Source: JADHLN01 sp965658435 | GTDB taxonomy: Bacteria > Pseudomonadota > Alphaproteobacteria > Rickettsiales > JABIRX01 | Length of the DNA stretch: 25,642 nt | NCBI GenBank assembly: GCA_965658435.1 | Contig: CBFHSE010000023.1 | Coordinates: 1-25,642, forward strand | Direction of reading: 5' to 3' | Shown here: positions 14,688 through 22,717 of the stretch, piece by piece | How positions within the stretch are numbered: position 1 is the stretch's first letter | Layout: each line of letters starts with the position of its first letter | The notes under the pieces: model-generated | Databases searched by the model: none | What the model was told of the DNA's origin: nothing | Seen by the model: only the letters and a program-made list of their open reading frames with translations | Made by a program: the position numbers and the translations under genes

Positions 14688-14843
14688 TATTTTTTTATTA
14701 ACACCTTATATATTTGATATTTCAGCAGCTCTAGACAAATTGTTGCAATTTATAAGGAAGAGCTACTCTTTAGTCAAACAAAATTTTAAAGATATAGATA
14801 AAAAATTTATTCTTATTATTATAAGGAAAGAGAAAAGAAAAAA

Positions 14844-16682
14844 ATGACTAAAAATCACAATATTGGCGTCGAACTTATAAAAAGAAAATTAACAACCCTG
14901 CCTGATAAACCAGGCGTTTATCGCATGATAGGTGAAGATGGTAAAATATTATATGTAGGCAAAGCAAAAAACTTAAAAAAAAGAATTTACAGCTATAGTA
15001 AATTTAAAGATTTACCTAATAGATTAAAGCGCATGGTCAGCGAAACTCATAAATTAGAAATAGTAAATACTGACTCAGAAATTGAGGCTCTAATCTTGGA
15101 ATTAAATTTTATCAAAACATTAAGACCCAAATATAATATAATGTTAACTGATGATAAAACCTACCCTTATATTTTCTTTAATGATAACCATCCCTATCCC
15201 GGAATTTACAAATATAGAGGTCAACCAAAAGAAAAAGGTAAATTTTTTGGCCCTTATGTTGGCTCCTACGACGTTGATAAAACTATTGAATTACTTAAAA
15301 AATCATTTTTAATTAGAAGTTGTAGCGATAGTGAATTTACTAACCGCTCCAGACCATGCCTAGAATATCAAATTAAAAGATGCACTGCTCCATGTGTTTC
15401 ATATATAACTAAAAATAATTATAAAAAAAATCTATATGACGCTTATAATTTTTTAAGAGGCAAAAACAAAATCATTAGAGAAAAACTAACCTCAGCAATG
15501 GAAAATGCTAGCAAAAATCAAAATTATGAAGAAGCTGCTGAAATAAGAGATAGAATTCAAGCCATTACAGCCATAACATCAAAACAAGAAACAACTGATT
15601 CTAGCTTAATTGATTGTGATTTTTTTGCTATCTATAAAGAAAGCAACCTAATTATCATTGAGCAATTTATTTTCAGAAACGGCTTTAACCAAGGTAACCA
15701 ACATTTCTTCCCTAAAAATATCGAAGGCCTAGAGGAAGCTGCAATCTTAAAAGAATTTATAAAACAATATTATAACCCAACTAATTTAGTAAAAGAAATT
15801 TACTTAAATAAAATAATCAGCAACAAAGAAGAGCTTATTAAATTATGGAGTCAACAATATGAGCTAAAAAGCAGAATTATCACCCCAAAATCGGGCAAAA
15901 AAGAAAAAATCATGAAATTTGTTGAAAAAAATGCTAAATTTCATTTACGCAATAAATTAACAAACAAAACCAACAATCTGAAATATCACAAAAAACTTGC
16001 AGAAATCTTTAATTTAGAAGCAACTCCGAACAAAATAGAAATATTTGATAATAGCCATATTTCAGGTAGAGACGCAATTGGAGCAATGATTGTAAGCGAT
16101 TTAAATGGTTTCAATAAAAAACTTTATCGCAAATTTAATATAAAAACAGCAAGCTCTAATGATGATTATGACATGATGCGCGAAGTTTTAACAAGGCGCT
16201 ATAAAAAATTGCTCGAAACAGACCCAAATAACGACCATGATAGCTGGCCAGACTTAATTTTAATAGATGGTGGCAAAGGGCAAGCTTCAATAGCCGCTGA
16301 AATATTTTCTCAACTAAACATGAAAATTAATTTTTATTGTATAGCAAAGGATGGCAAAAGAAATAAAGGCTTTGATAAATTTTGTAATAATTTTACTGAT
16401 TATTTCAATATAGAAGATAAAGATGCTCATTATTACCTGCAAAGAATAAGAGATGAGGCTCACCGCTTTGTAATTAACTTACATCGCCAAAAAAGAAGCA
16501 AAAAACTAACTAAATCTCAATTAGATAATATTCCAGGCATTGGAAAAGCTAAAAAAGAAGCTTTGTTAAAATTTTTTGGCTCTGTTGCAAATATTCGCTC
16601 TCAAGCAGAGAAAGACCTGATTCGAGCTCCAGGAATAAATAAAGAGCTAGCAAAAAATATAATAAATTACTTGCAGAATTAG
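14844..16682 (+). CDS. uvrC: UvrABC excinuclease subunit C
   Basis: 612 residues, matching the usual ~610. It makes both incisions in nucleotide excision repair after UvrAB damage recognition. Domains in order: GIY-YIG nuclease (PGVYRMIGEDGKILYVGKAKNLKKRI, residues 24-50), a Cys cluster (RPCLEYQIKRCTAPC), UVR motif that binds UvrB (AMENASKNQNYEEAAEIRDRI, near 210-232), RNase H-like endonuclease (IEIFDNSHISGRDAIGAMIV, ~395-414; DLILIDGGKGQ, ~471-481) and C-terminal helix-hairpin-helix motifs (LDNIPGIGKAKKEALLKFFG, LIRAPGINKELAKNI). A purine-rich AAGGAAAGAGAAAAG precedes the ATG. pgsA follows after 42 nt. Confidence 0.98.
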   Translation: MTKNHNIGVELIKRKLTTLPDKPGVYRMIGEDGKILYVGKAKNLKKRIYSYSKFKDLPNRLKRMVSETHKLEIVNTDSEIEALILELNFIKTLRPKYNIMLTDDKTYPYIFFNDNHPYPGIYKYRGQPKEKGKFFGPYVGSYDVDKTIELLKKSFLIRSCSDSEFTNRSRPCLEYQIKRCTAPCVSYITKNNYKKNLYDAYNFLRGKNKIIREKLTSAMENASKNQNYEEAAEIRDRIQAITAITSKQETTDSSLIDCDFFAIYKESNLIIIEQFIFRNGFNQGNQHFFPKNIEGLEEAAILKEFIKQYYNPTNLVKEIYLNKIISNKEELIKLWSQQYELKSRIITPKSGKKEKIMKFVEKNAKFHLRNKLTNKTNNLKYHKKLAEIFNLEATPNKIEIFDNSHISGRDAIGAMIVSDLNGFNKKLYRKFNIKTASSNDDYDMMREVLTRRYKKLLETDPNNDHDSWPDLILIDGGKGQASIAAEIFSQLNMKINFYCIAKDGKRNKGFDKFCNNFTDYFNIEDKDAHYYLQRIRDEAHRFVINLHRQKRSKKLTKSQLDNIPGIGKAKKEALLKFFGSVANIRSQAEKDLIRAPGINKELAKNIINYLQN

Positions 16683-16724
16683 GCTAAATAGAGATAGTAA
16701 GCTTTAAAAGAAAATTAATCTTTA

Positions 16725-17276
16725 ATGAAAAACATTCCTAATATTTTAACTTTTATTAGAATAATAGTTATCCCCATTTTAATCTTATCCTTCTTTTTAG
16801 AGGGGGTAATCTCAAATTGGTTAGCAGCCACCTTATTTATTTTTGCTTCAATAACTGATTTTTTTGATGGTTACATTGCCAGAGCCTATAAATTACAATC
16901 TAATCTTGGCAAAGTTTTTGATCCCATAGCCGATAAAATACTTGTAGCAACAGCTATTGTAATGCTAGTTCATTTTGGCTCAGAAGATATTCTTATTACC
17001 ATTCCTGGTATTATTATTTTATTTAGAGAAATATTTGTCTCTGGCTTACGTGAATTTCTTGCAGAGCTTAATGTTAGCATGCCTGTTAGCAGATTAGCAA
17101 AATGGAAAACAGGTGTACAAATGACATCTTTATCATTAATGATTCTTGGAGATAAAGGTACAGGCATAGAATTTACTAATGAATTAGGAAGGTTTGGCCT
17201 TATAATTGCAGCTATCCTAACCATAATAACTGGTTTTGCCTATTTAAAAGCATCATTAAAACATCTAAGAAAATAA
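16725..17276 (+). CDS. pgsA: CDP-diacylglycerol-glycerol-3-phosphate 3-phosphatidyltransferase
   Basis: 183 residues, a normal length. This inner-membrane enzyme commits CDP-diacylglycerol to phosphatidylglycerol. The CDP-alcohol phosphotransferase motif is complete: DFFDGYIARAYKLQSNLGKV then FDPIADK (Dx2DGx2ARx8Gx3Dx3D). Several hydrophobic helices flank it, beginning with IPNILTFIRIIVIPILIL. It sits directly behind uvrC, an arrangement also common in other proteobacteria. It converges with phhB with 6 nt between stops. Confidence 0.96.
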   Translation: MKNIPNILTFIRIIVIPILILSFFLEGVISNWLAATLFIFASITDFFDGYIARAYKLQSNLGKVFDPIADKILVATAIVMLVHFGSEDILITIPGIIILFREIFVSGLREFLAELNVSMPVSRLAKWKTGVQMTSLSLMILGDKGTGIEFTNELGRFGLIIAAILTIITGFAYLKASLKHLRK

Positions 17277-17282
17277 CAGATT

Positions 17283-17585
17283 TTATAAAAGAGCAGAAAT
17301 TTTTTCTGCCAAAATAAAATCATTTTCATGCAAATCATTAATTGCATGAGTAAAAATAGTGATATTTACATAACCATATCCTAGAGCTATATCAGGATGA
17401 TGCTGCAAAGAATCAGCTATATCCTTTATTTGAGCCACAAAATCAAACGCTTCATTAAAATCCTTAAATTTATATTCTCCATATAACTTTTTATCTTTAA
17501 CAAGCCATGCATTATTTAGCTTAGATAACAAAACTAAAACCTCATCTCCTGAGAGAGCTTGCATATTTTTATTACAACCTACCAT
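17283..17585 (-). CDS. phhB: Pterin-4a-carbinolamine dehydratase
   Basis: 100 residues, the family's usual size. It dehydrates 4a-hydroxy-tetrahydrobiopterin during pterin recycling. Active-site residues are visible: His62-His63-Pro64 in SLQHHPDIALGYGYV, His80 in IFTHAINDL and Asp89. A Trp at 27 (NNAWLV) matches the conserved substrate-side Trp. The start ATG shares one base with the aroQ stop (TAATG), so it is the last gene of psd-pssA-aroQ-phhB. No phenylalanine hydroxylase is in the window, so its substrate here is unclear; orphan copies are common in bacteria. The symbol is by family convention. Confidence 0.93.
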   Translation of the reverse strand: MVGCNKNMQALSGDEVLVLLSKLNNAWLVKDKKLYGEYKFKDFNEAFDFVAQIKDIADSLQHHPDIALGYGYVNITIFTHAINDLHENDFILAEKISALL

Positions 17586-18031
17586 TAATTTTCTTGCTTA
17601 TTATTTATAATTTCATCAAGAGCTAAAAAATAGCCTTGATTACCCATGCCTTTATAAATAGATTTTGCTACTAAACTTATATATGAAAAATGCCTAAATT
17701 CTTCTCTTTTTTCAGGATCCGAAAGATGAACTTCAATAATTGGAATATGGAATAATTTTAATATATCATATATAGCTATAGAGCTATGAGTATAAGCCGC
17801 AGCATTTATAATAACTGCCTCATATTTTTTATTTAAATAGGCTTTTTGTAAGATATTTACTATTTTACCCTCCTCATTTGATTGAAAAAACTTAATTTTA
17901 TAACCTTTATCACTAGCTTTAAGAGATAAATCCTTGTTTATTTTTTTTAAGCTATCTTTACCATAAATTTCTGGCTCTCTTCTACCAAGAAGATTAATAT
18001 TTGGGCCATTAACTATTAATATTTTTTTCAT
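17585..18031 (-). CDS. aroQ: 3-dehydroquinate dehydratase, type II
   Basis: 148 residues. It converts 3-dehydroquinate to 3-dehydroshikimate in the shikimate pathway. Type II signatures run through the protein: NGPNINLLGRREPEIYG with catalytic Tyr23, SNEEGKIVNILQKA, INAAAYTHSSIAIYDIL, and EVHLSDPEKREEFRHFS with His102 and Arg113, ending in GYFLAL. It forms dodecamers in other species. It begins 4 nt after pssA and overlaps phhB by 1 nt. Its presence with tyrA in this window implies that aromatic amino acid synthesis is at least partly retained. Confidence 0.97.
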   Translation of the reverse strand: MKKILIVNGPNINLLGRREPEIYGKDSLKKINKDLSLKASDKGYKIKFFQSNEEGKIVNILQKAYLNKKYEAVIINAAAYTHSSIAIYDILKLFHIPIIEVHLSDPEKREEFRHFSYISLVAKSIYKGMGNQGYFLALDEIINNKQEN

Positions 18032-18035
18032 TTTA

Positions 18036-18764
18036 CTATTTTTTATTTCTTAAGAAACAAACCACCGAGAATGGAATTGTTGCAATATATATAACACCCA
18101 TTAAGGGAAGTATAATCCAAGGTTTTAACAATAAACTTACAATAAAAACAGTACATAAAAACAAAGTAGGAAACATCATTTTACTACTTATTTCTATATG
18201 TTTAACTGAAATTGTTGGTATTTGGCTTGCCATTAAAAAACCAATCACCAACAAGTAAAAAGCAAGTATTGCCGGAATTTCCTTAAATAAGTAAAACTCA
18301 TATTGAAACGAAACCATAATTGGAATCAATGTTAAACCCGCTCCACATGGCGCTGGGATACCAACAAAAAACTTGTCCATCTTTACATCATCTAGAGCTA
18401 AACCTGAATTAAATCTAGCTAATCTAAAAGCGCCACAAATAGTAAAAATCAAAGCTACTGCCCAGCCAATTACTTTAACAGGGAAATATTGCAAGCTCCA
18501 GTTATATAAAATAAAGGCAGGAGCAACACCAAAATTAATAAAATCTGTTAAACTATCTAATTCAGCCCCAAATTTTGAGCTTGCATTTAGCATTCTGGCA
18601 AGACGTCCATCCATTCCATCTAAAAAAGCAGAGGTAACCAAAAGACCAACTGCAAGCTCCCATCTTGCTTCCAAGCTATATTTAATAGCTGACATACCAA
18701 AGCATAAGCTAATGATAGTCACTAAATTGGGAAAAAGGTAAATTAGCGGGAATTTTCTATTCAT
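18036..18764 (-). CDS. pssA: CDP-diacylglycerol-serine O-phosphatidyltransferase (phosphatidylserine synthase)
   Basis: 242 residues. This integral membrane enzyme makes phosphatidylserine from CDP-diacylglycerol and serine. The CDP-alcohol phosphotransferase motif is complete: LDGMDGRLARMLNASSKFGA then ELDSLTDF. Multiple hydrophobic helices follow (for example VKVIGWAVALIFTICGAF and IPAILAFYLLVIGFLMA). The start overlaps the psd stop (ATGA), so substrate producer and consumer of phosphatidylserine are translationally coupled. Confidence 0.97.
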   Translation of the reverse strand: MNRKFPLIYLFPNLVTIISLCFGMSAIKYSLEARWELAVGLLVTSAFLDGMDGRLARMLNASSKFGAELDSLTDFINFGVAPAFILYNWSLQYFPVKVIGWAVALIFTICGAFRLARFNSGLALDDVKMDKFFVGIPAPCGAGLTLIPIMVSFQYEFYLFKEIPAILAFYLLVIGFLMASQIPTISVKHIEISSKMMFPTLFLCTVFIVSLLLKPWIILPLMGVIYIATIPFSVVCFLRNKK

Positions 18765-19477
18765 GCAGATTTTTTATCCTTTGGCTTGGCAAGTTTCTTT
18801 TTTGGAGAAGATTTTATTTTAGCCTTATCTAATTGCGCTATTATTGTTTCACCACCAACCATTGTTTGGCCAATAGAAACATTAATTTTAGTATCTTTAG
18901 GCAAATATAAATCAACCCTTGAACCAAATCTAATAATACCAAATTTATCCCCCGCCTCAATATTTTGCTTTTCATCTAATGAGCATATAATTCTTCTTGC
19001 AATTAAGCCCGCTATTTGCACAAAAATAACCTTAACACCATTTGTCGTTTTCATGACACATGTTTGCCTTTCATTATCGACACTTGCTTTATCTAAATTA
19101 GCATTTAAGAATTTACCCTTGCGATAATGTAAATCAGTTATAGTTCCACTAGCAGGAACTCTATTAACATGCACGTTAAAAACACTTAAGAAAATGCTAA
19201 CTCTCTTATATATGGTTTTATCATTTAATTCATCAGGGGCATGAGCATCTTCAATGGAATCCACAACACCATCAGCAGGGCTTATGATCAAATCTTGTCC
19301 TTTAGGAGTTACTCTCTTAGGATCTCGAAAAAAACAAGCTATAAATATTGTGATTAAAAAAGCCAACCAACCAAGAGGAGGAAAAAAGGCACCTGTTAAA
19401 AAAGCAAAAGCTGCTCCACAAATTACAAAAACATAGCCTTCAGCATGTATAGGGGGTATAGCATCAATTATTCTCAT
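18761..19477 (-). CDS. psd: Phosphatidylserine decarboxylase proenzyme (short, type II-like)
   Basis: 238 residues. It decarboxylates phosphatidylserine to phosphatidylethanolamine at the inner membrane. Self-cleavage at Gly185-Ser186 (IIRFGSRVDLYLP) creates the pyruvoyl prosthetic group on Ser186. The N terminus has one or two membrane segments (VFVICGAAFAFLTGAFFPPLGWLAFLI region), then SPADGVVDSI and FLSVFNVHVNRVPASG with the conserved His and Asp. The last 20 residues are a Lys-rich tail. First gene of the four-gene minus-strand operon, divergent from icd. Confidence 0.97.
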   Translation of the reverse strand: MRIIDAIPPIHAEGYVFVICGAAFAFLTGAFFPPLGWLAFLITIFIACFFRDPKRVTPKGQDLIISPADGVVDSIEDAHAPDELNDKTIYKRVSIFLSVFNVHVNRVPASGTITDLHYRKGKFLNANLDKASVDNERQTCVMKTTNGVKVIFVQIAGLIARRIICSLDEKQNIEAGDKFGIIRFGSRVDLYLPKDTKINVSIGQTMVGGETIIAQLDKAKIKSSPKKKLAKPKDKKSA

Positions 19478-19587
19478 GATATTTTAAGTTTGAATTTATG
19501 TTATTTTTTTAAGATATAGTCTTGTCACTAATTATCAATAGTTGTAGCTTTAATGAATTAATTTTAAATTATTTCAAGTAATAACTT

Positions 19588-21039
19588 ATGGAAAACATAA
19601 AAAAAATAACCATTGCTTATGGCGATGGAATTGGGCCAGAAATCATGCAAGCAACCCTAAAAATATTACAATATGCAGAAGTGGATCTCGCAATTGACAC
19701 AATTGCAATTGGTAAAGAGCAATATAATAAAAAAATAGAAACAGGCATAACAGACAGCGCTTGGGAAACCATCAAAAACAACCAAATACTCTTAAAAGCT
19801 CCTATTACAACACCGCAAGGAAAAGGTTATAAAAGCTTAAATGTAACTCTTAGAAAAACCCTTGGATTATATGCAAATATTAGACCCGTTAAATCTTACC
19901 ATCCGTTTATAAAATCAAATTTTCCTAAAATTAATTTAGTACTTGTAAGAGAAAATGAAGAAGATTTATATTCAGGAATGGAATATAGGCTTTCCAATGA
20001 TTATTATGAATCTTTAAAATTAATAACAAGCTCAGGCTCAAATAAAATAAATAAATTTGCTTTTGATTATGCTTTAAAAAATAATCGCAAAAAAATATCT
20101 TGCTTCATCAAAGATAACATAATGAAATTAACAGATGGCGCTTTTCACAAATCATTTGATGAAATTGGCAAATTTTATCCTGAAATAGAAACAGAGCAAA
20201 TGATCATAGATATTGCATCTGCAAAAATTGCTGCGGATCCAGAAAAATTTGATGTCATTGTCACTGAAAATTTATATGGAGATATTATTTCTGATATAGC
20301 GGCAGAAGTTTCTGGTTCTGTTGGTTTGTGTGGTTCGGCTAATATTGGTGATAATTTTGCTATGTTTGAAGCTATTCATGGTTCTGCACCAGATATAGCA
20401 GGACAAAATATAGCTAACCCATCAGGCTTAATTAATGCAGCAATAATGATGCTTCGTCATATTTGCAAATTTAAAGAAGCAAATATTATTGAAAATGCCT
20501 TAAGTTATACTATTGAGGAAGGGTATCATACAGCAGATTTATATAATAAAAATCATAGTAAAGAAAAATTAGGCACAAAAGAGTTTGCAGATAAAATTAT
20601 CAAAAATCTAGGTAATAATCCAAAAATCATAGAAAATTATACAGATAATCAAAATAATTATTGTAACAATCGAATAATTAAAATTGAAAATTCTGCATTA
20701 AAATCCAAAAAACAAGAATTAGTTGGTGTAGATGTATTTATAAATTACAATTATAAAGATCTTGCTGATTTTAAAGACAAAATTTTAGAAACAACCTCTA
20801 AGCTTCTCTTAAATCTTCAATCAATAGCAAATAAAGGCCTAAAAATCTGGCCAAGCAATTTCTCTACAAACCCAAATTGTGATGTTTTAAATTGTCGCTT
20901 CGTTTCGAAAGAAAGCCAGAAAACTATAAAAGAAACTGATGTAATTAATTTGCTAAATGCCCTTATTAAAGCAGATTTAAAATTTTGCAAAACACAAAAC
21001 CTCTATATTTTTGACGATAAGATTGGTTTTTCAGTGTAA
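19588..21039 (+). CDS. icd: Isocitrate dehydrogenase (NADP-type, extended form)
   Basis: 483 residues. It oxidatively decarboxylates isocitrate to 2-oxoglutarate. Family motifs: GDGIGPEI at 12-19, TLRKTLGLYANIRPV with the substrate Arg/Ser region near 90-105, RENEEDLYSGMEY, the metal/Tyr loop ENLYGDIISDIAAEVSGSVG and the cofactor loop FEAIHGSAPDIAGQNIANPSG. Past the common core at about residue 335 there is a C-terminal extension of about 140 residues, as in the Rickettsia and Thermus-type enzymes. The extension matches the 483-aa length I know for Rickettsia Icd and is one reason for placing the organism in Rickettsiales. Divergent from psd. Confidence 0.95.
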   Translation: MENIKKITIAYGDGIGPEIMQATLKILQYAEVDLAIDTIAIGKEQYNKKIETGITDSAWETIKNNQILLKAPITTPQGKGYKSLNVTLRKTLGLYANIRPVKSYHPFIKSNFPKINLVLVRENEEDLYSGMEYRLSNDYYESLKLITSSGSNKINKFAFDYALKNNRKKISCFIKDNIMKLTDGAFHKSFDEIGKFYPEIETEQMIIDIASAKIAADPEKFDVIVTENLYGDIISDIAAEVSGSVGLCGSANIGDNFAMFEAIHGSAPDIAGQNIANPSGLINAAIMMLRHICKFKEANIIENALSYTIEEGYHTADLYNKNHSKEKLGTKEFADKIIKNLGNNPKIIENYTDNQNNYCNNRIIKIENSALKSKKQELVGVDVFINYNYKDLADFKDKILETTSKLLLNLQSIANKGLKIWPSNFSTNPNCDVLNCRFVSKESQKTIKETDVINLLNALIKADLKFCKTQNLYIFDDKIGFSV

Positions 21040-21102
21040 TTGATCAGTTGATATTTATATAGGGCATTTTATATTCAAAAATGATAATTTTTCCAAATAT
21101 TG

Positions 21103-21867
21103 ATGGATAAAAAAAACATATCTAACATACAGCGAAATAATCTTGCAGAAAAAATTGAAAATAAAGAATTTTTTAAAGAAGCAAGAGATTGGTATTTTTA
21201 CAAATTTTGCAAGCCTATTTCTGAGAGATATTTTTGGATTTTCACAGTATTTTGCCTAATAATAGGTATGATGTCATTATATAACGAGGTATCTGCTTGG
21301 TATCCTCTAAAAAACACTAAGCCTATAATTTTACTTAATAAAGATTCAGAATATGTCCAAATTGTCCGTAAAATGGAAAATCCAGATAAAAATCCAGATC
21401 TAGCAATTTTGCGTCACCTTATTAAAAACTACATTTTAATGCGAGAAGAATATTTAATTGGTAGCTTAAACTTAATTAAAATAGATAATCGCCTTAAAAA
21501 AGTAAGTAATAACTCATCAAGAGAAATAACCAAAGATTTTCAAAATATTTTTGCAACTAACGATATAAATAACCCAATGCTCAGATTAGGTAATTCAGGC
21601 ACTAGATATGTTGAATTTCTTGATTTTAAAATAGAAATAGAAGAGAAAAATTTTCTTGAAAGATTAGCCTCAAATATATACTCATCATTACCTAGCAAAG
21701 CTACAATAATTTTTAAAACAGATGAAAACACCAATAATAAGAAAAAAATTGAATATTGGAAATTAGACATGTCCTTTAATTATTCAGGAGTAGTAATAGA
21801 TAAAGAAAAAAATACATTAACTCTTGAAGAATTCACAGTAATTGATTATCAAAAAAAGAATTTTTAA
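21103..21867 (+). CDS. virB8: Type IV secretion inner-membrane protein VirB8
   Basis: 254 residues from the ATG at 21103 (an in-frame TTG at 21100 precedes it). A charged cytoplasmic N terminus of about 42 residues is followed by one transmembrane helix (YFWIFTVFCLIIGMMSLYNEV, ~43-61) and a periplasmic domain with the NTF2-like VirB8 pattern, including RHLIKNYILMREEYL and late VIDKEKNTLTLEEFTVIDYQ strands. VirB8 is a scaffold that contacts VirB9 and VirB10. The immediately following virB9 supports the call. Sequence divergence from the textbook Agrobacterium protein is high, as in Rickettsiales. Confidence 0.85.
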   Translation: MDKKNISNIQRNNLAEKIENKEFFKEARDWYFYKFCKPISERYFWIFTVFCLIIGMMSLYNEVSAWYPLKNTKPIILLNKDSEYVQIVRKMENPDKNPDLAILRHLIKNYILMREEYLIGSLNLIKIDNRLKKVSNNSSREITKDFQNIFATNDINNPMLRLGNSGTRYVEFLDFKIEIEEKNFLERLASNIYSSLPSKATIIFKTDENTNNKKKIEYWKLDMSFNYSGVVIDKEKNTLTLEEFTVIDYQKKNF

Positions 21868-21871
21868 AATT

Positions 21872-22651
21872 ATGAAAAAACTTATTCTAATCATATTTCC
21901 TATTATTTTTAGCTTTTCCAGCAACGCCAAAACAAATAAAGCGGTAATATATCCAGAACCTATGGCTCATAACAATAAAATAGTCACCTATATTTATAGG
22001 CCTGACTATATTTATAATTATGTAGGGACATATGAGTATCAAGCTCATATAAAATTACAAGCAGGCGAAAAAGTATCAACAATAGCAATGGGAAATACTA
22101 GCGGCTGGGAAATAGTTGAAAATGGTAGCAGAATATTTTTACGCCCCCTAAATAAATATGCTAAAACTAATATGACCTTAATAACAAACCGTCGTTTATA
22201 TCAGTTTCTACTTGATGCTACGTCAGTTAATTCCATTAATGATCCAGCTGTATTTTTCGAAGCAAGATTTACATATCCTGAAGATGTCTCAAATTTTACA
22301 ATATTAGAAACATCTCCAAATATAGAAGAAGTTATAGGATTTTCTAATAATAATGATGAACAATCCTTGTTATATAACTATAATTATTCTATATCAGGAC
22401 CTGAAAAAATTGTTCCTGTTAAAGTATTTGATGACGGAGAATTTACTTATTTTGAATTTTCTAATAAACATTCAGAAATACCAGCGATATTTTACGTTGA
22501 TTCAGACGGTTATGAAGGCCTAGTAAATTACAGAGTTGAAGGAGACTATATCATAATTGAAAGATTAGCAGAAATGTTCACATTAAGACATGGAACAGAC
22601 ACTGTATGCATCTATAATGATGACCTACAAAATAAAAAGAGAAAACAATAG
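21872..22651 (+). CDS. virB9: Type IV secretion outer-membrane-complex protein VirB9
   Basis: 259 residues from the ATG at 21872, 4 nt after the virB8 stop. I prefer this to the in-frame TTG at 21842 inside virB8 because it gives a clean signal peptide (MKKLILIIFPIIFSFSSNA). The VirB9/CagX pattern is clear: a beta-rich N-terminal half with IVTYIYRPDYIYNY and the TNMTLITNRRLYQFLLDA strand, then a C-terminal half with PAIFYVDSDGYEGLVNYRVE and FTLRHGTDTVCIYND. It forms the outer-membrane ring of the channel with VirB7 and VirB10. virB10, virB11 and virD4 do not follow; mnmG comes next. Confidence 0.92.
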   Translation: MKKLILIIFPIIFSFSSNAKTNKAVIYPEPMAHNNKIVTYIYRPDYIYNYVGTYEYQAHIKLQAGEKVSTIAMGNTSGWEIVENGSRIFLRPLNKYAKTNMTLITNRRLYQFLLDATSVNSINDPAVFFEARFTYPEDVSNFTILETSPNIEEVIGFSNNNDEQSLLYNYNYSISGPEKIVPVKVFDDGEFTYFEFSNKHSEIPAIFYVDSDGYEGLVNYRVEGDYIIIERLAEMFTLRHGTDTVCIYNDDLQNKKRKQ

Positions 22652-22717
22652 CTTAAGCAGCAAATATCAATGCAAAGCTTGAATTAAATATCCTTATTCA
22701 TTATAATTAATTATTTT

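Noticed and set aside
18373..19127. Plus-strand frames opposite pssA and psd (18373-18741, 18786-19127).
   Set aside because: Antisense shadows of well-supported genes, with no motif of their own.
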